Of a stretch of DNA of 64,000 nt, positions 60,000 through 64,000 are shown one piece after another; the first letter of the stretch is position 1, and each line of letters starts with the position of its first letter. Made by a program: the position numbers and the translations under genes. The stretch is from Neodiprion pinetum (taxonomy: Eukaryota; Arthropoda; Insecta; Hymenoptera; Diprionidae), in assembly GCF_021155775.2 (NCBI RefSeq), contig NC_060235.2:609501-673500 (forward strand). The letters run 5' to 3'. Below the pieces are notes generated by a model, which did no database searches, had not been told where the DNA came from, and was given only the letters and a program-made list of their open reading frames with translations.

Positions 60000-61185
60000 A
60001 ACCCCTTCGTATTTTTGGCGATAATTTTCGGGATCTTGGAATGTGCTGGAATAAATTCTTTGTTGCACTATTCCGACGTATTTTTGCGGGAGAAAACGAT
60101 TAAGCGCAGTCCCAATAGACTGCGAGCAACGTATGAAGAGTTGGCGCCGAAAAACGAGAACCTGAGTTTTCGACATTTTTCAGCCGGTGCTTTTTCCATC
60201 GTAACTTCTTTGCTGTTGATCCCAGGCTTATTTCGCTGCGTTTTCTGAGTTCCTGGGGGACTGATTAGTCGGAAAAGGGTGATACAAATCGAATTTGAGA
60301 CTAAAAATTTTTTGCCGAAAAATGAAAAAAAAGCAAGGCTAACCCCTTTGCATTTTTGGCGAAAATTTTCGCGATTTTGAAAAGTGCTGGAATAAATTCT
60401 TTGATGCACTATTCCGACGTAATTTTGCAAGAGAAAACGGTTGAGCGCAGTCCCAATACCCTGCGAGCAACGTATGAAGAGTTAGAGCCGAAAAACGAGA
60501 ACCCGAGTTATCGACATTTTTCAGCCGGTGCTTTTTCCATCGTAACTTCTTTGCTGTTGATCCCAGGCTCATTTCACTGCGTTTTCTGAGTTCCTGGGGG
60601 TCCGATGAGTCGGGAAAGGGTGATACAAAACGAATCTGAGACCAAAAATTTTTCGCCGAAAAATGAAAAATAAGCAAGGCTAACCCCTTTGCATTTTTGG
60701 CGAAAATTTTCGCGATTTTGAAAAGTGCTGAAACAAATTCTTTGATGCACTATTCCGACGTAATTTTGCGAGAGAAATCGATTGGGCGCAGTCCCAATGA
60801 GCTGCGATTATTCAGTGAAAAGTTACAGCCGAAAAACGAAAACCCAAGTTTTCGACATTTTTCAGCCGGTGCTTTTTCCATCGTAACTTCTTTGCTGTTG
60901 ATCCCAGGCTTATTTCGTTGCGTTTTCTGAGTTCCTGGGGGTCCGACTAGTCAGGAAAGGGTGATACAAAACGAATCTGAGACCAAAAATTTTTCGCCGA
61001 AAAATGAAAAAAAAGTAAGGCTTTCCCCATCGCATTTTTGGCGAAAATCTTCGCGATTTTGGAAAGTGCCGGAACAAATTCTTTGATGCACTATTCCGAC
61101 GTAATTTTGCGAGAGAAAACGGTTGAGCGCAGTCCCAATACCCTGCGAGCAACGTATTAGGAGTTACAGCCGAAAGACGAGGAAT
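60000..61185 (+). repeat. Four diverged satellite monomers (~341 bp subfamily)
   Basis: Anchors (GCGCAGTCCCAAT) at about 60,104, 60,447, 60,787 and 61,127, spacing 340-343 bp. Subfamily markers are TTGCTGTTGATCCCAGGCTT, CTGGGGGTCCGA and CCCCTTTGCATTTTTGG. The last copy ends at the same internal point as the copy at 56,590, showing that the satellite-gene junction was duplicated with the gene. Confidence 0.85.
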
Positions 61186-61478
61186 TTTATCATTCAAACC
61201 AGACTAAACCAATCATCCTCGAAAAAGCATCTCTTCTTGTGCATAATCAAAATTGCGAGGATGCACCTCAGAATTCAACGTCATGTCATGTCGTCAGTTA
61301 GTTTTTCTTCAACGAATCAATATCTTAGTCTTATTAGTCACACAGAACGGATCCAAGGATTGCTGCAAAATGATGCAAACTACAAGACGCTGACCCAAAA
61401 GGGGAGGAAGTTTCTAGAACTTCGTATACTTTGATGAGGTAAAGGCGATCAACTTGACTGATTCAGAATATTAAAGAT

Positions 61479-61484
61479 TTTATT
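61479..61484 (-). terminator. Poly(A) signal of desaturase C
   Basis: AATAAA on the minus strand, 64 bp past the stop at 61,548, in the same context as copies A and B. Confidence 0.5.
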
Positions 61485-61547
61485 GAAATACTACAACATG
61501 TTTGATGCTTGTGATGTATTTCAGGTATCAATTGGATTATAATCGTC

Positions 61548-63334
61548 CTAATGAATCAGGGATGATTCGTTATATTTATCACCAATTTCTTCGATAACTT
61601 TCTGCACGAAGGCAGGTGATGCTTCTCGGAGATCATACGCCCATCCCATTTTTGAAAATGCATCAATGCATAATGTGGTCAAATTGAATCTCATGTATGG
61701 CCATTCAGAAGCCTTGTAGTCCCAGGGGAACGTGTGGTGATAATTGTGAGAGCCTTCACCGCCTGACACCAAAGAAACTATGGAGTTTTCGGCAGGATTG
61801 ATCACTCTGCGAACAAATAAATTTCAACAGGTTGACTCGTTGTCTAGCCATATCTGTTCAATTCACACATGCATAGGAGATCCTTGATTACTTCCGTACC
61901 GGTTGTATGGACGATGGCCCCAAAGATGTGCGAAACTGTTGACGGACCAAATACCATTAAGGACCAGCACGTAGCGTATGAAGCATTGAGTCAAAATCGC
62001 ATGCAGCAACGTTTCACCCCAAAATATAACTGGTACTGCCGTCGGAATTACGAAGCAAAACAAGATGTACAATTCTTTCTCATATCTGTATTGGTGATTT
62101 ATTAGTTTTGTTTTGTTATTTTTATACGCGCTCTTTTGTAAGACCTACGTCTATAGACATACATGGATCGAAATTGTTTACGTGAACTCGACTACACACT
62201 TTTTCTTTCCAACTCACGGATAGCAGAAATAATCGTCCAAATTTTTAGACCACTCACTTCTTATTGAACATGACCACTGGGTCAGCGATGATATCGCTCA
62301 AGTCGAGTTCCTTTTGTCGACGAAGGTATTCGGGATGTCTTTCAACCATAAGCCATCCAATGTGGGAGAAGAAGAAGCCTCGCTTTGCGTTGTGGGGGTC
62401 GGCATCGGTTTCGGAATACTTGTGGTGGATTCTGTGATCTTTGACCCAGTAAAATATGCAGTACTGCAGAACCAATATTCAACAATTAAAGTTCACTCCA
62501 TGATTAACTACAAAAAACTATTCGCTACTTACCAGCCCAGCGGCGGCGTACATTAGCATCAACGCGATTCGTAAGCCGAGGTTTGCCTTGTAGGCTCGGT
62601 GGCTCCAGAGACGATGAGCTCCCGCGGCTCCTCCCAGTCCTGCTATGAAATAGTACATCGGGACTGCGCAAATTTGAATGGATTAGTTGAAATAATTGTA
62701 AGATGTTTTTCAGCCCTCAGTTTTGAGAAGTTTGTCCTAAGCAAAATGATAACTGAACTACAATTCCTGCGATTATTTTGTGCGGCTTGAAATAATCTTA
62801 CTTAATGTTTGACGAGTGCTGCTGACGATTATGTGTAAAATGGTATGAAATGGCAGCGCGCTTCTACAGAAGTGTTCTTTATCGTATGAAATTATTATAA
62901 ACGTTTTCACAACCTTAACCAATTCCACACAGGTGCTACTTTAGCTCAGGTTCAAAATTCTGACTAGATGTTTAAAAAATTACTTTATTATATGTGGGTT
63001 TCTTGCTGAATATACGTATCGTGTAGAATTCTACATTTTACGTAAGAGAAAAAATGCAACAAAATTCCATGCACTTCATTCAGTAAAATTAATACTTCAA
63101 ATTTTTGAACCCACCCCATAAAACCGTCAACCATTTGATCCGCACAGCAGATAGTCCAAAAGCGTATACGCTGCAAGCGAACACAAATCCTACGTGAAAT
63201 AACAGGAGCTGCAAAACGTTTTTCCATATTATATTCTGTCGAATCTGGCCCGACTTAATTGGCTTCAGGTCCTCCGATTTACTGAATACTTTTTTGCGCG
63301 ATTCCTCCAATACGTAATTCTCGTCGGAAAGCAT
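61548..63334 (-). CDS. Acyl-CoA Δ9-type desaturase C
   Basis: Minus-strand exons in coding order: 63,334-63,115; 62,663-62,533; 62,463-62,258; 62,085-61,900; 61,806-61,548 (TAG). Exon sizes are the same as in B, giving 333 residues. All nine histidine ligands are kept (HRLWSH, HRIHH, AHLWGH, HNYHH). It differs from B at scattered residues (for example VPMYYFIAGLGGAAGAH before box 1, YWVKDHR versus HWVRDHR, and VSGGEG versus VACGEG). Intron 3-4 is slightly shorter because a small segment next to the acceptor is missing (TCTGTATTGG versus TCTGTGAATATTTGG on the plus strand). Two adjacent Met codons (63,337 and 63,334) make the exact start uncertain by one residue. Appears intact. Confidence 0.9.
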
Positions 63335-63396
63335 CATGATACTGTTTATTAGAATCACTATTGACAGACTAGTGAAGTGGGCCTAATGTCAGCTTG

Positions 63397-63403
63397 TTAT
63401 ATA
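63397..63403 (-). promoter_or_regulatory. Candidate TATA box of desaturase C
   Basis: TATATAA on the minus strand, 63 bp before the ATG at 63,334, in the same position as in copy B. Confidence 0.45.
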
Positions 63404-64000
63404 CCCGTCAGCGCACCCCCGCAAGACTACAAGTCGAGTATCTGTAGAAACGCTTTGACCTGTAGACCGGCGAAACACCGCTTATATGTGGGGCCTGCGA
63501 TCAAATCTTTTCTAAAAATTGTAGAAAATTCAAATTGTGTGGAAAAAAAACAGAGTACCTTTCAAAGCGAGAACAATCATAGAAAAAATCGCACGCCAAA
63601 TCTGAGAGATCAAGGGTAAAACCCAGGTCGAATTGGCGTGGAATGTACAATGTATCTATAATGCTTGGAGTCGTCCCGCGAACTATGCGTAGAATTTAGA
63701 TAATAATACTTATTGTACATACATGCGTGCTTATTGGCGACTCTTTCGAGGAAATATCACGCTCCGCTTAACTGCCCTCAAAGGTTAACGTAAACAGAAT
63801 AATTGTCATTGAAGGATCCCAGTTAAAGAATCCAGCATGCTCGTTGCACACAATTGTACAAAGTCGGAACGTAAATTTGCATAGGTCATAATTGGAGGAG
63901 AAATTTGAATACCAAAGTGTCGCTGTATACGATGTGTTCTATTACGCGTAAGACTTTTTAATAAATTAATCCTTCGAACCGACGTCCGTATGACCTCTAG
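63404..64000. other. Upstream flank of desaturase C
   Basis: Second copy of the segment at 58,836-59,440. No gene. The duplication continues to the window edge. Confidence 0.5.

Larger units (their letters stand above)
56590..64000 (-). repeat. ~4.6-kb tandem segmental duplication carrying desaturases B and C
   Basis: Sequence from about 56,500 to 59,470 recurs at about 61,095 to beyond 64,000 with an offset of about 4,596 falling to 4,568 because of small indels. It includes the satellite-to-unique junction (GTATTAGGAGTTACAGCCGA), the 3' flank, all exons and introns, the promoter, and about 700 bp of upstream DNA. The copies differ by a few percent, so the event is older than the 4,688-bp satellite duplication. 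The second copy runs off the window. Confidence 0.85.

Overview
The window is eukaryotic nuclear DNA, almost certainly from an insect. Genes have GT-AG introns in consistent phases. The atlastin is clearly of the insect type, with a C-terminal exon resembling that of Drosophila Atl. There are three acyl-CoA desaturases with the nine-histidine pattern of animal Δ9-type enzymes. CpG-rich unique DNA, many simple repeats, MITEs and a long satellite array would fit Hymenoptera, but the order is my inference and the sequence does not prove it. All gene models were read by eye from splice signals, phases and family resemblance; no database search was run.

Layout. (1) 1-23,100 is long non-coding DNA with microsatellites and several short inverted-repeat elements; I find no convincing gene there. 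(2) 23,100-34,300, + strand: atlastin, an ER membrane-fusion GTPase. It has a CpG/GAGA/CRE-rich promoter area near 23.4 kb, a phase-matched 5' coding exon, a 5 kb intron and a six-exon 542-residue core. (3) 34,406-35,263, - strand: an FKBP-like/TPR co-chaperone, divergent from (4) 36,020-37,492, + strand: a retinol-dehydrogenase-like SDR that has lost both the catalytic Ser and Tyr. (5) 37,852-39,120, - strand: a second RDH12/13-like SDR with an intact active site but no recognisable first exon; the two SDRs are tail-to-tail with overlapping poly(A) signals. (6) 40,547-43,118, - strand: desaturase A. (7) 44,070-56,590: a 335-bp satellite array of about 33 monomers that contains a nearly exact 4,688-bp (14-monomer) tandem duplication and is broken near its right end by a 1,021-bp hAT-like element. 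(8) 56,951-58,766 and 61,548-63,334, - strand: desaturases B and C. They sit on a ~4.6-kb tandem segmental duplication that also carries diverged (~341-bp) satellite monomers.

The desaturases and SDRs are ER-membrane oxidoreductases of lipid metabolism, but nothing in the sequence shows that they form one pathway. The most notable observations are an extra 783-bp intron near the 3' end of desaturase A that splices to exactly the CDS length of B and C, the doubly substituted active site of the first SDR, the alternation of satellite arrays with duplicated desaturases, and the near-identical satellite super-block.
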